A DNA stretch of 64,000 nt, from positions 1 to 64,000 of the forward strand of contig DJJU01000013.1 in NCBI GenBank assembly GCA_002434305.1, read 5' to 3'. The notes beneath the pieces are model-generated. The model was not told where the DNA came from and did not search any database. It saw only the letters and a program-made list of their open reading frames with translations. This document shows positions 33,799 to 42,794 of the stretch, piece after piece. Position 1 is the first letter of the stretch; every line of letters begins with the position of its first letter. Source of the stretch: Alicycliphilus sp. UBA6560. GTDB taxonomy: Bacteria > Pseudomonadota > Gammaproteobacteria > Burkholderiales > Burkholderiaceae_C. The translations under genes were made by a program, and so were the position numbers.

Positions 33799-35211
33799 AT
33801 GGTACGTCCCGATTCCGAAGCCCTCTCTGATACGAGTCAAGGCAGATCCTGGTCCTTGCAGCGGCGGCTGGCTGCCAGCCTCGTGATCTGCATTGGAGGA
33901 ACCTTCGCGATCCTGTTTCCCGTCCTCGACCACTGGATCGACCACGAAATCTACCGACGGATGGATACCACCCTGATGCAACGATCAGCGGCGGTGGGGC
34001 GCGTGCTGCAGGAGTTGGATGCGAGAAAGCTCGAAAGCCTCATGCCGGAATACGAGCCTGGCGGGCATACCGAGTTCTTCACGATCTTCGATCCGCAGAC
34101 CCACCGGGCCTTGCTGCGTTCGCCCAGCAGTGCTGGGGCCGAGCTGGCGCTTGGACCGGTGGAGCAAGGCACCCCACGCTACTACGACGTGATACTCCCG
34201 GACGGCCACGCGGGCCGCGCGCTGGCGACGCGCGTGCCGGTAAGAGGTGAGGAATCTCGATTGCTGGTTGTGGCAACAGAACGTCGGGATTGGGATCAAA
34301 CCGAGCGGCGCATCCACTTCACGCTCCTGGGCGGTATCGCACTGGCGACGCTCCTGGCCACAGGCCTGGCGCTGCTCATGGTTCGGCGCATCGTGGTCAT
34401 GCTGGAGCGCGTCGGCGTGCAACTGGCCGACCTGCGTTCGGATCGGCCGATTGCGCGGATCGGAGCGGACTTTCCACGCGAACTGCGGCCGTTTGCCGAA
34501 GCCTTCAATCAGGGCTTGCATCACCTGTATGCGGCCATTGCCCGCGAGCGCCGCTTCTCCCGCGACGTGGCCCACGAGTTGCGCACGCCCCTGGCAGAAA
34601 TCCGCATCAGCGCAGAAAGCGCTTTGATCGATTCCGACCCGACCCGAATCCAGCACGCCCTAAATGCAACGATCCAGGCCAGTTCACGCATGCAGCGCAG
34701 TGTGGACACTCTGCTGTTGTTGGCGCGGCTTGAATCCGGCCAACACACACTTGCGCTTGATCCTCTGGATCTAACAGCTTTGCTGGAAGAGTTACTGGCG
34801 GGATTCAACGTCCAGCAAATGGCGCCCAAGTCACCCATCCGCGTGACTTTGCCTGAATCGGCATGGGTGCAAAGCGATCAGGGCGTGATCGAACGCATCG
34901 TCTCCAACCTCTTGCGCAATGCCATCGAATACGCGCCCGAAGGCGACGACATTCAATGTCGGCTGGAGCGCGTGGCTTCCGGCTGGATGCTAACCATCGT
35001 CAACACAGCTCCCAATTTGCAGGCATCCGATCTGGATCAATTCGGCCTTCGCTTCTGGCGAAAGGATTCCGAAGGCGGCACGGTGCATCATGCCGGACTG
35101 GGGCTGGCGCTTGCGCTGGCGCTCGCACATGCCATAGACCTGCCGCTGGCGTTCTCGCTGGCCAACGGCCGCCTGTCCGCCCGGCTTGGCCCCTGGTCGC
35201 CGCTGCTCTGA
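33799..35211 (+). CDS. Sensor histidine kinase
   Basis: 470 residues. Two membrane helices (about 25-45 and 175-195) flank a periplasmic domain of about 130 residues. Then HAMP-like linker, H-box RDVAHELRTPLAEIR with His259, N-box SNLLRNAIEYAPEG, and the ATP-binding G-box HHAGLGLALALALAHAI. The D-box region is short and diverged. The layout resembles QseC/PmrB-type sensors of metals or envelope stress. Partner of the upstream regulator. Confidence 0.9.
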   Translation: MVRPDSEALSDTSQGRSWSLQRRLAASLVICIGGTFAILFPVLDHWIDHEIYRRMDTTLMQRSAAVGRVLQELDARKLESLMPEYEPGGHTEFFTIFDPQTHRALLRSPSSAGAELALGPVEQGTPRYYDVILPDGHAGRALATRVPVRGEESRLLVVATERRDWDQTERRIHFTLLGGIALATLLATGLALLMVRRIVVMLERVGVQLADLRSDRPIARIGADFPRELRPFAEAFNQGLHHLYAAIARERRFSRDVAHELRTPLAEIRISAESALIDSDPTRIQHALNATIQASSRMQRSVDTLLLLARLESGQHTLALDPLDLTALLEELLAGFNVQQMAPKSPIRVTLPESAWVQSDQGVIERIVSNLLRNAIEYAPEGDDIQCRLERVASGWMLTIVNTAPNLQASDLDQFGLRFWRKDSEGGTVHHAGLGLALALALAHAIDLPLAFSLANGRLSARLGPWSPLL

Positions 35212-35234
35212 GATGGATGCAGCGGTGCCGTTAT

Positions 35235-35942
35235 CTACACGGCAGTACCGAACACGGCCCCCACGCCCGCTGTCACCGCCATGGCCAATGTGCCCCAGAA
35301 CGCGACGCGCAGCGCACTTTTGAAGAGCGGCGTACCACCCACGGCAGCGGCCGTAGCGCCGAGCAGGGCCAGGAAGACAATCGCCGTCGCAACGATCCAA
35401 TAGAGCAGACTCTGCTCTGGCGCCAACAGAACCACGGCCAGCGGCATGGCCGCACCCACGGCGAAGCTTCCTGCGGACGCTATGGCGGCTTGCAGCGGGC
35501 GAGCGCTCAAGGTTTCAGAAATGCCCAATTCATCGCGCGCGTGCGCGCCCAGCGCATCATGCGCCATCAATTGCGTGGCGACCTGATCCGCGAGTCGATG
35601 ATCCAGGCCACGCCGGACGTAGATGGCTGTCAGTTCCCGGTGCTCTGCTTCCGGACTGTTCTTCAGTTCATCACGTTCCCGCGCCAGGTCTGCCTTCTCC
35701 GTATCAGCTTGTGAATAGACCGATACGAATTCGCCTGCAGCCATGGACATGGCACCGGCTACCAGCCCCGCGATGGCCGTGGTCATAATGCTGGCATGGC
35801 TTGCATGGGCCGCAGCCACGCCGGCGACCAGGCTGGCCGTGGAAATAATGCCGTCATTGGCACCCAGAACAGCGGCGCGCAGCCATCCGATATGTTCAGT
35901 GCGATGACTTTCAGGGTGAGCGCGATGGTGGAATTTTGTCAT
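35235..35942 (-). CDS. VIT1/CCC1-family iron/manganese transporter
   Basis: 235 residues. IGWLRAAVLGANDGIISTASLVAGVAAA, AGLVAGAMSMAAGEFVSVYSQADTEKADLARERDEL, and C-terminal helices LLYWIVATAIVFLALLGATAAAVGG form the five-helix VIT fold with the conserved GANDG and GEFVSV motifs. Plant and yeast relatives move Fe2+ or Mn2+ out of the cytosol. Convergent with the kinase; same direction as cytochrome b, which begins 42 bases upstream of it, so these may be an operon. Confidence 0.88.
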   Translation of the reverse strand: MTKFHHRAHPESHRTEHIGWLRAAVLGANDGIISTASLVAGVAAAHASHASIMTTAIAGLVAGAMSMAAGEFVSVYSQADTEKADLARERDELKNSPEAEHRELTAIYVRRGLDHRLADQVATQLMAHDALGAHARDELGISETLSARPLQAAIASAGSFAVGAAMPLAVVLLAPEQSLLYWIVATAIVFLALLGATAAAVGGTPLFKSALRVAFWGTLAMAVTAGVGAVFGTAV

Positions 35943-35983
35943 TGGAAAATCAAACCCATGTGAAGCAATCTGAGGCCAGCAGT

Positions 35984-36538
35984 TCAGGGGTGATGACCGG
36001 GAAGCATGCGAACCAGGGTGTTGTCACGCATGACGTAGTGGTGCAACAGCGCCGCCATCGCATGCAATCCGATCAAGACATAGCCCAATGTCGCCAGCGC
36101 CTCATGGACATCCTTGAGTTGGCGAGACAGAGCGACATTGGCATCGATCAGAGAGGGAATCGGCAAGCCAAACAGAATGATCGGCTTGCCTGCCGCGCTC
36201 AAGGTGAGCCACCCGAGCAGCGGCATGGCGAGTATGAAGATGTAGAGCGCATAGTGCATGGCATCCGCGAGCGTGGCCTGCCAGCGTGGCATGGGTGGTC
36301 GGATAGCGGGCTTCGCTCCCGCCTGGATGCGCACCCAAATGCGGATCACGACGACCGCCAGAACACCCAGGCCCAGCAGGTAGTGCGAGGATTTCATAGC
36401 GTCTCTCAAGGAGCTGCCCTTGGGTGCCAGTCCGCGCAGTTCCATGCTCGCATAGACCGCGATGATGAGGAGCACGGTCAGCCAATGCAGTCCTATGACA
36501 AAAGGACTGAAACGGTATTCGGAATTTCTGATGCTCAT
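35984..36538 (-). CDS. Cytochrome b561-type membrane protein
   Basis: 184 residues with four hydrophobic helices. Haem-ligand candidates: FVIGLHWLTVLLI, SSHYLLGLGVL, DAMHYALYIFILAMPLLG and DVHEALATLGYVLIGLHAMAALLHHYVMRD. It matches the small CybB/cytochrome b family that takes electrons from quinol. Divergent from the metal-efflux operon across a 311-bp control region. Confidence 0.87.
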   Translation of the reverse strand: MSIRNSEYRFSPFVIGLHWLTVLLIIAVYASMELRGLAPKGSSLRDAMKSSHYLLGLGVLAVVVIRIWVRIQAGAKPAIRPPMPRWQATLADAMHYALYIFILAMPLLGWLTLSAAGKPIILFGLPIPSLIDANVALSRQLKDVHEALATLGYVLIGLHAMAALLHHYVMRDNTLVRMLPGHHP

Positions 36539-36849
36539 GGTATATGGCTCCGACGTTTCAGATAGTAAAGGCGCACCGCTGGCATATCAGAGCAGGTTAC
36601 TGAAAAATCAGTTTATCGATTGCTTGCTGCTCAAAACAGGCGTTTCGCCAAAATACATCGTACTGAGCAAATTTCGTTTTCTCCAAAGCTTTCTCAAAGC
36701 TTCACCGAGGAAGATGAGTCGATCTTTAAGTAAGAGATCGACAGCATGTTTCGCCTCGCCAACTTCGCGCACCGCTTCATCTGCGACGGATTCTCAATCC
36801 ACGCTGTGTGCTCGCTACTCTGTTCTACGTCGTTTGGGGCGGCAAAAAC
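36539..36849. promoter_or_regulatory. Divergent control region of cytochrome b and the RND efflux operon
   Basis: AT-rich stretch with CAAAGCTTTCTCAAAGCTT (tandem CAAAGCTT, about 36683-36701) and a perfect inverted repeat GTCGATCT-N9-AGATCGAC at 36718-36742, which looks like a regulator site. It includes a small upstream ORF at 36746. Confidence 0.55.
36718..36742. promoter_or_regulatory. Perfect inverted repeat, operator candidate for the efflux operon
   Basis: GTCGATCT (36718-36725) and AGATCGAC (36735-36742) with a 9-base AT-rich spacer TTAAGTAAG. It ends three bases before the leader ORF start. Confidence 0.55.
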
Positions 36850-36853
36850 ATGA
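36746..36853 (+). CDS. Possible 35-aa Cys/His-containing leader peptide
   Basis: ATG at 36746, stop TGA at 36851-36853 overlapping the adaptor ATG (ATGA). The peptide MFRLANFAHRFICDGFSIHA..CSLLCSTSFGAAKT has three Cys and two His in 35 residues. Its coupling to a metal-efflux gene suggests a regulatory leader, but it could be chance. No homologue is known to me. Confidence 0.35.
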   Translation: MFRLANFAHRFICDGFSIHAVCSLLCSTSFGAAKT

Positions 36854-38073
36854 GCTTCTCGACCTTGAAAGCGGCGGGCACTTCCAGCCGAACCAAGACC
36901 CTGGCCCTGTCCGCCATCGGTGTGACGGCTCTGGCTACCGCAGGGTACGGCTGGTGGGCTTGGACAACGCAGCAGACAACCGTAGCCGATAAAGACGCGA
37001 GCGAGGCTGTCGCCCAACCGAACGCTGGCGGCGTTCGCCTCAACGCCTCTCAGCTTCGTGCGCAGGGTGTGGAAACCGCACTCGTCAAGGATGCCGCAGT
37101 GATACCGCTGGATGGCTTACCCGCCCAGACGGTGGCACCACTCTCGACCAGCGCGCAGGTCGTGGCGCCATATGGCGGTGTGGTGACGCGCGTTCTGGTC
37201 GATGAAGGCGCCTCAGTGCGCCAAGGACAGGCGCTGGCGCGCATCCAGAGCAAGGACGTTCTGACGTTACAGGCTGATCTGGCGCGTGCTCGCACCGAAG
37301 CGGCGGTAGCCGCGGCGCAGGCCCGGCGCGATGCCGCGCTCTTGGCCGAGGGCATCATCCCAGCCACGCGCAACGAGCAAACCCAGGCGCGCGCGGCGGC
37401 TGCGCAAAGTACGTTGCAAGAGGCCAATGGCGCTCTTGCGCGGCTTAGACCCGTTAGCGGCGGGCAGGCCGGCGAGTATGAATTGCTGGCGCCTTTGTCC
37501 GGGCGGGTGATGCGTCGTCACCTGAGCCTCGGGCAGGCGGTCGCGCCGCTCGACATCGCCTTCATAGTGGCTCAGCCTGGCCCGCTGGATGTCAGCGTCG
37601 CGGTTCCGCTGCGCTGGCGCTCGGATCTCCACCCCGGCTTGGAAGTACGTCTTCCCGATGGCACGACCGCTCGCGTGACGGCTGTTGGTGGCGACACTGA
37701 CCTCAGTAGCCAGAGCCTGCGGGTACGTGCCCGCGTCGATGCCGATCAGGCAGGGGCAGACCGCTATGCGGCCGGGCAGCAGATCAGTGTCGCGCTGTTG
37801 CTGCCAGCATCGCAGGGCACCTTGAGCGTGCCAACGTCCGCACTGCTGCCAGCGGGCAGCGGCCACGTGCTCTACGTTGCGGAACCGACATCGCAAGACA
37901 AGCAAGGCGACCTGCGCGTCCGCGCCGTTCCAGTGCAACTGCTGGGGCAAGACGAATCAGAGGCGTCAAGCGCCGTGCGTGCCGTCTCGCCAGACACTGC
38001 GCCGCTTGCGGCAGGCATGCAGGTCGTCGTGCGCGGTACGGCACTGCTCAAATCCATGATTCCATTGCAATGA
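36850..38073 (+). CDS. RND efflux periplasmic adaptor (membrane fusion protein)
   Basis: 407 residues. One N-terminal membrane anchor (TLALSAIGVTALATAGYGWWAW), then the MFP order: beta-barrel start, lipoyl half VVAPYGGVVTRVLVDEGASVRQGQALARIQS, alpha-hairpin (TEAAVAAAQARRDAALLAEGIIPATRNEQTQARAAAAQ), second lipoyl half YELLAPLSGRVMRRHLSLGQAV, and barrel to the C-terminus. It links the pump (38087) to the outer-membrane factor (41496). Family fit is to CzcB/CusB-like heavy-metal adaptors; no His-rich metal-binding extension is present. Confidence 0.9.
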   Translation: MSFSTLKAAGTSSRTKTLALSAIGVTALATAGYGWWAWTTQQTTVADKDASEAVAQPNAGGVRLNASQLRAQGVETALVKDAAVIPLDGLPAQTVAPLSTSAQVVAPYGGVVTRVLVDEGASVRQGQALARIQSKDVLTLQADLARARTEAAVAAAQARRDAALLAEGIIPATRNEQTQARAAAAQSTLQEANGALARLRPVSGGQAGEYELLAPLSGRVMRRHLSLGQAVAPLDIAFIVAQPGPLDVSVAVPLRWRSDLHPGLEVRLPDGTTARVTAVGGDTDLSSQSLRVRARVDADQAGADRYAAGQQISVALLLPASQGTLSVPTSALLPAGSGHVLYVAEPTSQDKQGDLRVRAVPVQLLGQDESEASSAVRAVSPDTAPLAAGMQVVVRGTALLKSMIPLQ

Positions 38074-38086
38074 GGGGCGACCACGC

Positions 38087-41000
38087 ATGTTGTCCCGTCT
38101 GATTGAGTTTTCCCTGCGCCAACGCGCGCTGGTGCTGCTCGGCGTGCTGGCTTTGGCGGGCGCGGGCCTGGCGGCCTTCCTGCAATTGCCGATCGACGCC
38201 TATCCGGACATTTCTCCAACGCAGGTCAAGATGATTATCAAGGCCCCTGGCATGACGCCCGAGGAGGTGGAGTCACGCGTGATCACGCCGCTGGAGATGG
38301 AGTTGCTCGGCGTGCCGCGAGGCGTGATGCTGCGCTCCACCGCCAAGTACGCCATCGCGGACATCACGCTGGACTTCGCCGAAGGCAGCGACATCTACTG
38401 GGCGCGTCAGCAAGTGGCCGAACGCTATGCCGGCGTTTCGGGCAGCCTGCCCGAAGGCGTCAGCGGCGGGTTGGCGCCGATTTCGACACCGCTGTCGGAC
38501 GTGTTCATGTTCACCATCGAAGGCGGTGGCCTCACGTTGAGCGAGCGCCGCGCCCTGCTGGACTGGACGCTGCGCCCGGCCCTGCGCACGCTGCCCGGTG
38601 TTGCTGATGTCAACGTGCTGGGTGGAGAAGCCAAGAGCTTTGCCGTGGTGCCGGATCGCGCACGGCTTTCCGCTGCGGGCCTCAGCTTCTCTGATGTCAT
38701 CACGGCGATCGGCCGCAACAACCGCAATGACGGTGCGGGCCGCCTGGATGCAGGCGAAGACACGCTGATCGTGCGCGCTGAAGGCGCGATCCACACTTTG
38801 GACGATTTGTCCCGTCTGATCCTGCGCGCGGGGGCCAATGGCACGGCCCCAGTTCGCCTGGGCGACGTGGCCCAGGTGCGCATCGAAGGCGTGACGCGCT
38901 ATGGCGCCGTCACCCGGGACGGCGCGGGCGAAGCGGTGGAAGGCATCGTGGTGGCGCTGCGCGGGGCCGATGCCTCGGCGCTGGTCAAAGCTATTCGAGC
39001 GCGGCTGGACGAGGTGACTCCCAGCTTGCCGCCCGGCGTCAAGGTGGTGCCGTTTTATGACCGCAGTACGTTGATCGAGCGCGCTGTGGGCACGGTGGAA
39101 AGCGCCTTGCTGGAAGCGACGGTACTGGTTGTCATCCTGCTGCTTCTGTTCCTCGGCGAGCTGCGCGCCGCGCTGGTGGTGGCGGTGATGCTGCCGCTGG
39201 CGGCGCTGGGTACCTTCTTGCTGATGCGCCTTGTCGGCATGAGCGCCAACTTGATGAGCTTAGGGGGCCTCGCAATCGCCATCGGCATGCTGGTGGACGC
39301 TGCCGTAGTGGTGGTGGAAAACGCCGTCAGTCGGCTCGACCCGCACGCACCCAGTGCGCACCAGCCGCGCCTGCACCGCATATTCGCGTCGGCGCGCGAG
39401 GTCGCCGTGCCCGTGGCCTCCGGCATCCTCATCATCTGTCTGACCTTCATGCCCCTGCTCACGCTGCAAGGGTTGGAAGGCAAACTGTTCGTGCCGGTGG
39501 CGCTGACCATCGTGTTCGCCCTGGGCGTCTCGCTGCTGCTGTCGCTCACGTTGGTGCCGGTGCTTGCCTCCCTGCTGCTCAAGGAACACGCGCACACCGA
39601 GCCGTGGGTGATGCGCTGGGCCACGCGCCTGTACCAACCGCTGCTGGAGGCTGCGCTTCACCACCCGCTACGCGCATCGGCGGTCGCCATCGCGGCCCTG
39701 GCATTGGGTGTGGTGGCCTACCTCGGCACGGGCAAGGCGTTCATGCCGACGATGGACGAGGGCGATATCCTGCTGCAACTGCAAAAACCGCCGTCCATTG
39801 GGCTGCAGCGCTCGCTAGAGATTGACCTGGCGGTGCAGAAGGCCATCGGTACGGCGGTGCCCGAGGTGCGGCACAGCATCGGGCGGGTGGGCTCCGACGA
39901 GCTGGGGCTCGACCCGATGGGCCTGAACGAAACCGACCTGTTCATGCAGCTCGCACCGCGCAAGGATTGGCATGCAGCTAACAAGGACGCGTTGAGTGCC
40001 GAGATACGCAAGGTGATGGATGCCTTCCCCGGCCTGGAATTCGGCTTTACCCAGCCCATCGAGATGCGCATCTCGGAAATGCTCACCGGCAGCCGGGGCG
40101 ACGTGGCCGTCAAGCTGTTCGGCCCTGATCTGCAAACACTGGGCGATCTGGCGCAGCGCATGGCCGCTCGCATCGAGAAAGTGCCCGGTGCGCGCGACGT
40201 GCTCACCCAGGCCAGCGACAGCGTGGAATACCTGCAGGTGAAGGTGGATGCGCAGGCCGCAGGCCGCGCCGGGCTGGCCGTGACACAGGTTCAGGACGAG
40301 TTGCGCGCGCAGCTCGAAGGCGTGCCGGCCGGGCTGGTGATCGAGCCGGACAGGCGCACGCCCATCGTGGTGCGCGGGGATGCCCGGCTGCGCGGATCGG
40401 CCGAGCGGTTCAAGGACTTGCAACTCGCCCGTGGCGATCAGGGCGAAATCCCCCTGGCCTCGCTGGCGCGCATCGCCACCACCGATGGCCCCGTGCTGGT
40501 GCGGCGCGAGAACGGCTCGCGCTTCGCGCTGATCCAGTCCAGCGTGAGCGGGCGCGATCTGGTCGGCTTCGTGGATGAAGCGCGTGCCGCCGTGGCGCGC
40601 GACGTGCCGCTGCCGCCCGGCTACCGCGTCGAATGGGGCGGCCAGTTCGAGAACCAGCAGCGCGCGGCGGCCCGCCTTGGCATGGTGGTGCCGGTGGCCC
40701 TGGCGTTGATCTTCTTCGTGTTGTTCATGACCTTCGGCTCGGTGCGGCAGGCCGCGCTCATCCTCGGCAACGTGCCGTTTGCCATGGTCGGCGGCGTGGC
40801 GGCGCTGTGGCTGTCGGGGCAGTACCTGTCGGTGCCTGCTTCGGTCGGCTTCATCGCGCTGCTGGGCATCGCCGTGCTCAACGGATTGGTGCTGGTGACG
40901 CACTTCAACCACTTGCACGCGCTAGGCCTGCCCATGGAACAGGTGGTGCGCGAAGGTTCGTTGCGACGGCTGCGCCCAGTGCTGATGACGGCTTCCATCA

Positions 41001-41182
41001 CCGCCTTTGGCCTGGTGCCCCTGCTGCTGGCCAGTGGCCCTGGCTCTGAGATCCAGCGCCCACTCGCCATCGTGGTGATTGGCGGACTGGTCAGCTCCAC
41101 GGCGCTGACCCTGATCCTGCTGCCGGTGCTGTACCGGCGATTCGGCCAGGCCATCTCCTCACAACAAGGAGTCCGCGCATGA
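38087..41182 (+). CDS. Heavy-metal efflux RND pump (CzcA/CusA family)
   Basis: 1031 residues, proton-driven export of metal cations from periplasm or cytosol. Opens MLSRLIEFSLRQRALVLLGVLALAGAG..LPIDAYPDISPTQVKMIIKAPGMTPEEVE, an HME-RND signature. Helix 4 reads AIGMLVDAAVVVVENAVSRL, with the Asp used in proton relay. Repeated 12-helix organisation with two periplasmic loops; the C-terminal half has GGQFENQQRAAARLGMVVPVALALIFFVLF and VGFIALLGIAVLNGLVLVTHF. Metal specificity cannot be told from sequence by eye (Co/Zn/Cd/Ni or Cu/Ag). Operon with adaptor, DUF3240 and outer-membrane factor. Confidence 0.93.
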   Translation: MLSRLIEFSLRQRALVLLGVLALAGAGLAAFLQLPIDAYPDISPTQVKMIIKAPGMTPEEVESRVITPLEMELLGVPRGVMLRSTAKYAIADITLDFAEGSDIYWARQQVAERYAGVSGSLPEGVSGGLAPISTPLSDVFMFTIEGGGLTLSERRALLDWTLRPALRTLPGVADVNVLGGEAKSFAVVPDRARLSAAGLSFSDVITAIGRNNRNDGAGRLDAGEDTLIVRAEGAIHTLDDLSRLILRAGANGTAPVRLGDVAQVRIEGVTRYGAVTRDGAGEAVEGIVVALRGADASALVKAIRARLDEVTPSLPPGVKVVPFYDRSTLIERAVGTVESALLEATVLVVILLLLFLGELRAALVVAVMLPLAALGTFLLMRLVGMSANLMSLGGLAIAIGMLVDAAVVVVENAVSRLDPHAPSAHQPRLHRIFASAREVAVPVASGILIICLTFMPLLTLQGLEGKLFVPVALTIVFALGVSLLLSLTLVPVLASLLLKEHAHTEPWVMRWATRLYQPLLEAALHHPLRASAVAIAALALGVVAYLGTGKAFMPTMDEGDILLQLQKPPSIGLQRSLEIDLAVQKAIGTAVPEVRHSIGRVGSDELGLDPMGLNETDLFMQLAPRKDWHAANKDALSAEIRKVMDAFPGLEFGFTQPIEMRISEMLTGSRGDVAVKLFGPDLQTLGDLAQRMAARIEKVPGARDVLTQASDSVEYLQVKVDAQAAGRAGLAVTQVQDELRAQLEGVPAGLVIEPDRRTPIVVRGDARLRGSAERFKDLQLARGDQGEIPLASLARIATTDGPVLVRRENGSRFALIQSSVSGRDLVGFVDEARAAVARDVPLPPGYRVEWGGQFENQQRAAARLGMVVPVALALIFFVLFMTFGSVRQAALILGNVPFAMVGGVAALWLSGQYLSVPASVGFIALLGIAVLNGLVLVTHFNHLHALGLPMEQVVREGSLRRLRPVLMTASITAFGLVPLLLASGPGSEIQRPLAIVVIGGLVSSTALTLILLPVLYRRFGQAISSQQGVRA

Positions 41183-41499
41183 ACGGATTGAAAGAAGCGC
41201 AACTGGTGCGCCTGAATCTGGTGTTTCCACCCACGCTCGAAGACGCCGTCACCGATGCCCTGATGGCCGACCCGGTGCTGCCAGGGTTCACCCTGTTGCA
41301 CGCAGAAGGGCATACCGGCGACTTCGCGCGCGCGTCCATTCGCGAGAAGGTTCGCGGCCGTGTGGATCGGCGTGTCATCTGGGTGTTGATCGAACCCGAA
41401 CGGCTGGAACAGGTTCTGGCGCATCTGCGCCAGCGCATCGCATCGAGCGACGTGCGCTGGTGGGTGGAGCCGGTGTTGGCAAGTGGAAGACTGGTATGA
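41179..41499 (+). CDS. DUF3240 (PII-like) protein in the efflux operon
   Basis: 106 residues. The PII-like ferredoxin-fold reading LVRLNLVFPPTLEDAVTDALMADPVLPGFTLLHAEGHTGDFARASIREKVRGRVDRRVIWVLIEPERLEQVLAHLRQRI..RWWVEPV matches DUF3240, commonly found next to CzcA/CusA pumps, and is thought to sense or regulate metal efflux. It overlaps the pump stop and the next start (ATGA at each end), so it is translationally coupled. Confidence 0.87.
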   Translation: MNGLKEAQLVRLNLVFPPTLEDAVTDALMADPVLPGFTLLHAEGHTGDFARASIREKVRGRVDRRVIWVLIEPERLEQVLAHLRQRIASSDVRWWVEPVLASGRLV

Positions 41500-42794
41500 C
41501 GAATAAAAACAAAGGATGCAGCCTGGTACTACCGACTGGTGCCGTCATGGTGGCCATCGCGGCTTTGACATTCCATCCCGCGCAAGCGCGTGCCGATGAT
41601 CTCTCCTGGCTGCCTGCGCAGGCGCAAGTCGAAACGGCGATGAAAACCCAGCCGGTCGTGAATGCCGCAGCCGCTCGCTTGAACGCGGCGGCTGCCACGC
41701 AAAGCGCCCTTGAAGCCGGTAGTCACGAATTTGAACTCAGCAGCGGCCTACAACGCCGCAACGTGACCAACGAAGCGCGCCGCTACAACGAATGGGAAAT
41801 CCAGCTCAGCCGTGCTGTTCGCCTGCCGAACAAGGCGCGTCTGGATCGGGACATCGGCAGCAGCACCCGCAGGGTGGCCGACATGCGCCTTGAAGATGCC
41901 GAGCACCAAATGGCAAGGCGACTGTTGGAAGTCTGGGCCGGATGGCTGCGCAGTTTCGTCGTAGCCGACGAGATGCAAGCGCAGGAAAAGTTGCTTATTC
42001 GTGAGCAGGAAGCAATGGCCCGGCGCGTGGCCCTGGGCGATGCCGCGCGGCGGGACAGCGACGTTCTGCAAGCCGAGCTTGCAATGCTTGCAGCCCAGGT
42101 CAGCGCTGCGCGCGACGCAGAACGGGCAGCGCGTCAAACGGTGGTGATCGAATTCCCCGGCATTGAGATTCCCGCCCGGCCATCCACGCTGCCAGATCCC
42201 GCTCCCTTACCAGGAGGCTCACAGGACTGGCTGGCGCGTATCGTGCGGCAGAGCGTCGAAATCGGCATTGCAGATGGAGAGGCGGCCCGTCTTGCCAAGG
42301 TGGCTGAGCGCGCCCACGCCAACCGCACGCCCGACCCCACAGTCGGGGTACGCATGATGTCTGAACGCGGCGGGGCGGAACGTGTCATTGGCGTTGTCCT
42401 GACGGTGCCATTTGGCACAGACTATCGCAGTGCAATGGCTGCCACGGAAAGCGCCAACGCGGCGGCCGCAGAGGCGGAGGCGCTCGGCGTGCGGCGCGCG
42501 GTGGAGCAAAGTGCGTGGGTCGCCGCGCAGGCTGTTGACAGCAAGCGCACGCAGTGGCAGTCATTCGCGCAGGCGCTGGCCGCGCAGACCACGGCCAGCA
42601 ACCACACGCGGCGGGCTTGGGAACTGGGAGAGGCCGCCTTGGCCGAATACCTCTTGACGTTGCGCAACCTGCGCCAGACACGACTCGCCGAGGCACAGGC
42701 TCGCGTCGATGCGCTGCAAGCGTCAGCACTGGTGCGTATCGATGCGCATGCGCTGTGGCATTCGAAGGAGGCACATGTCGATGCCCCCCAATGA
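41496..42794 (+). CDS. TolC/CzcC-like outer-membrane efflux protein
   Basis: 432 residues with a signal peptide (MTNKNKGCSLVLPTGAVMVAIAALTFHPAQARA) and two long helical repeats rich in Ala/Glu/Arg (AAAARLNAAAATQSALEAGSHEFELSSGLQRR; MAATESANAAAAEAEALGVRRAVEQSAWVAAQ), as in the outer-membrane factor family. It completes the tripartite pump. The next gene begins within its last 20 bases. Confidence 0.9.
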   Translation: MTNKNKGCSLVLPTGAVMVAIAALTFHPAQARADDLSWLPAQAQVETAMKTQPVVNAAAARLNAAAATQSALEAGSHEFELSSGLQRRNVTNEARRYNEWEIQLSRAVRLPNKARLDRDIGSSTRRVADMRLEDAEHQMARRLLEVWAGWLRSFVVADEMQAQEKLLIREQEAMARRVALGDAARRDSDVLQAELAMLAAQVSAARDAERAARQTVVIEFPGIEIPARPSTLPDPAPLPGGSQDWLARIVRQSVEIGIADGEAARLAKVAERAHANRTPDPTVGVRMMSERGGAERVIGVVLTVPFGTDYRSAMAATESANAAAAEAEALGVRRAVEQSAWVAAQAVDSKRTQWQSFAQALAAQTTASNHTRRAWELGEAALAEYLLTLRNLRQTRLAEAQARVDALQASALVRIDAHALWHSKEAHVDAPQ

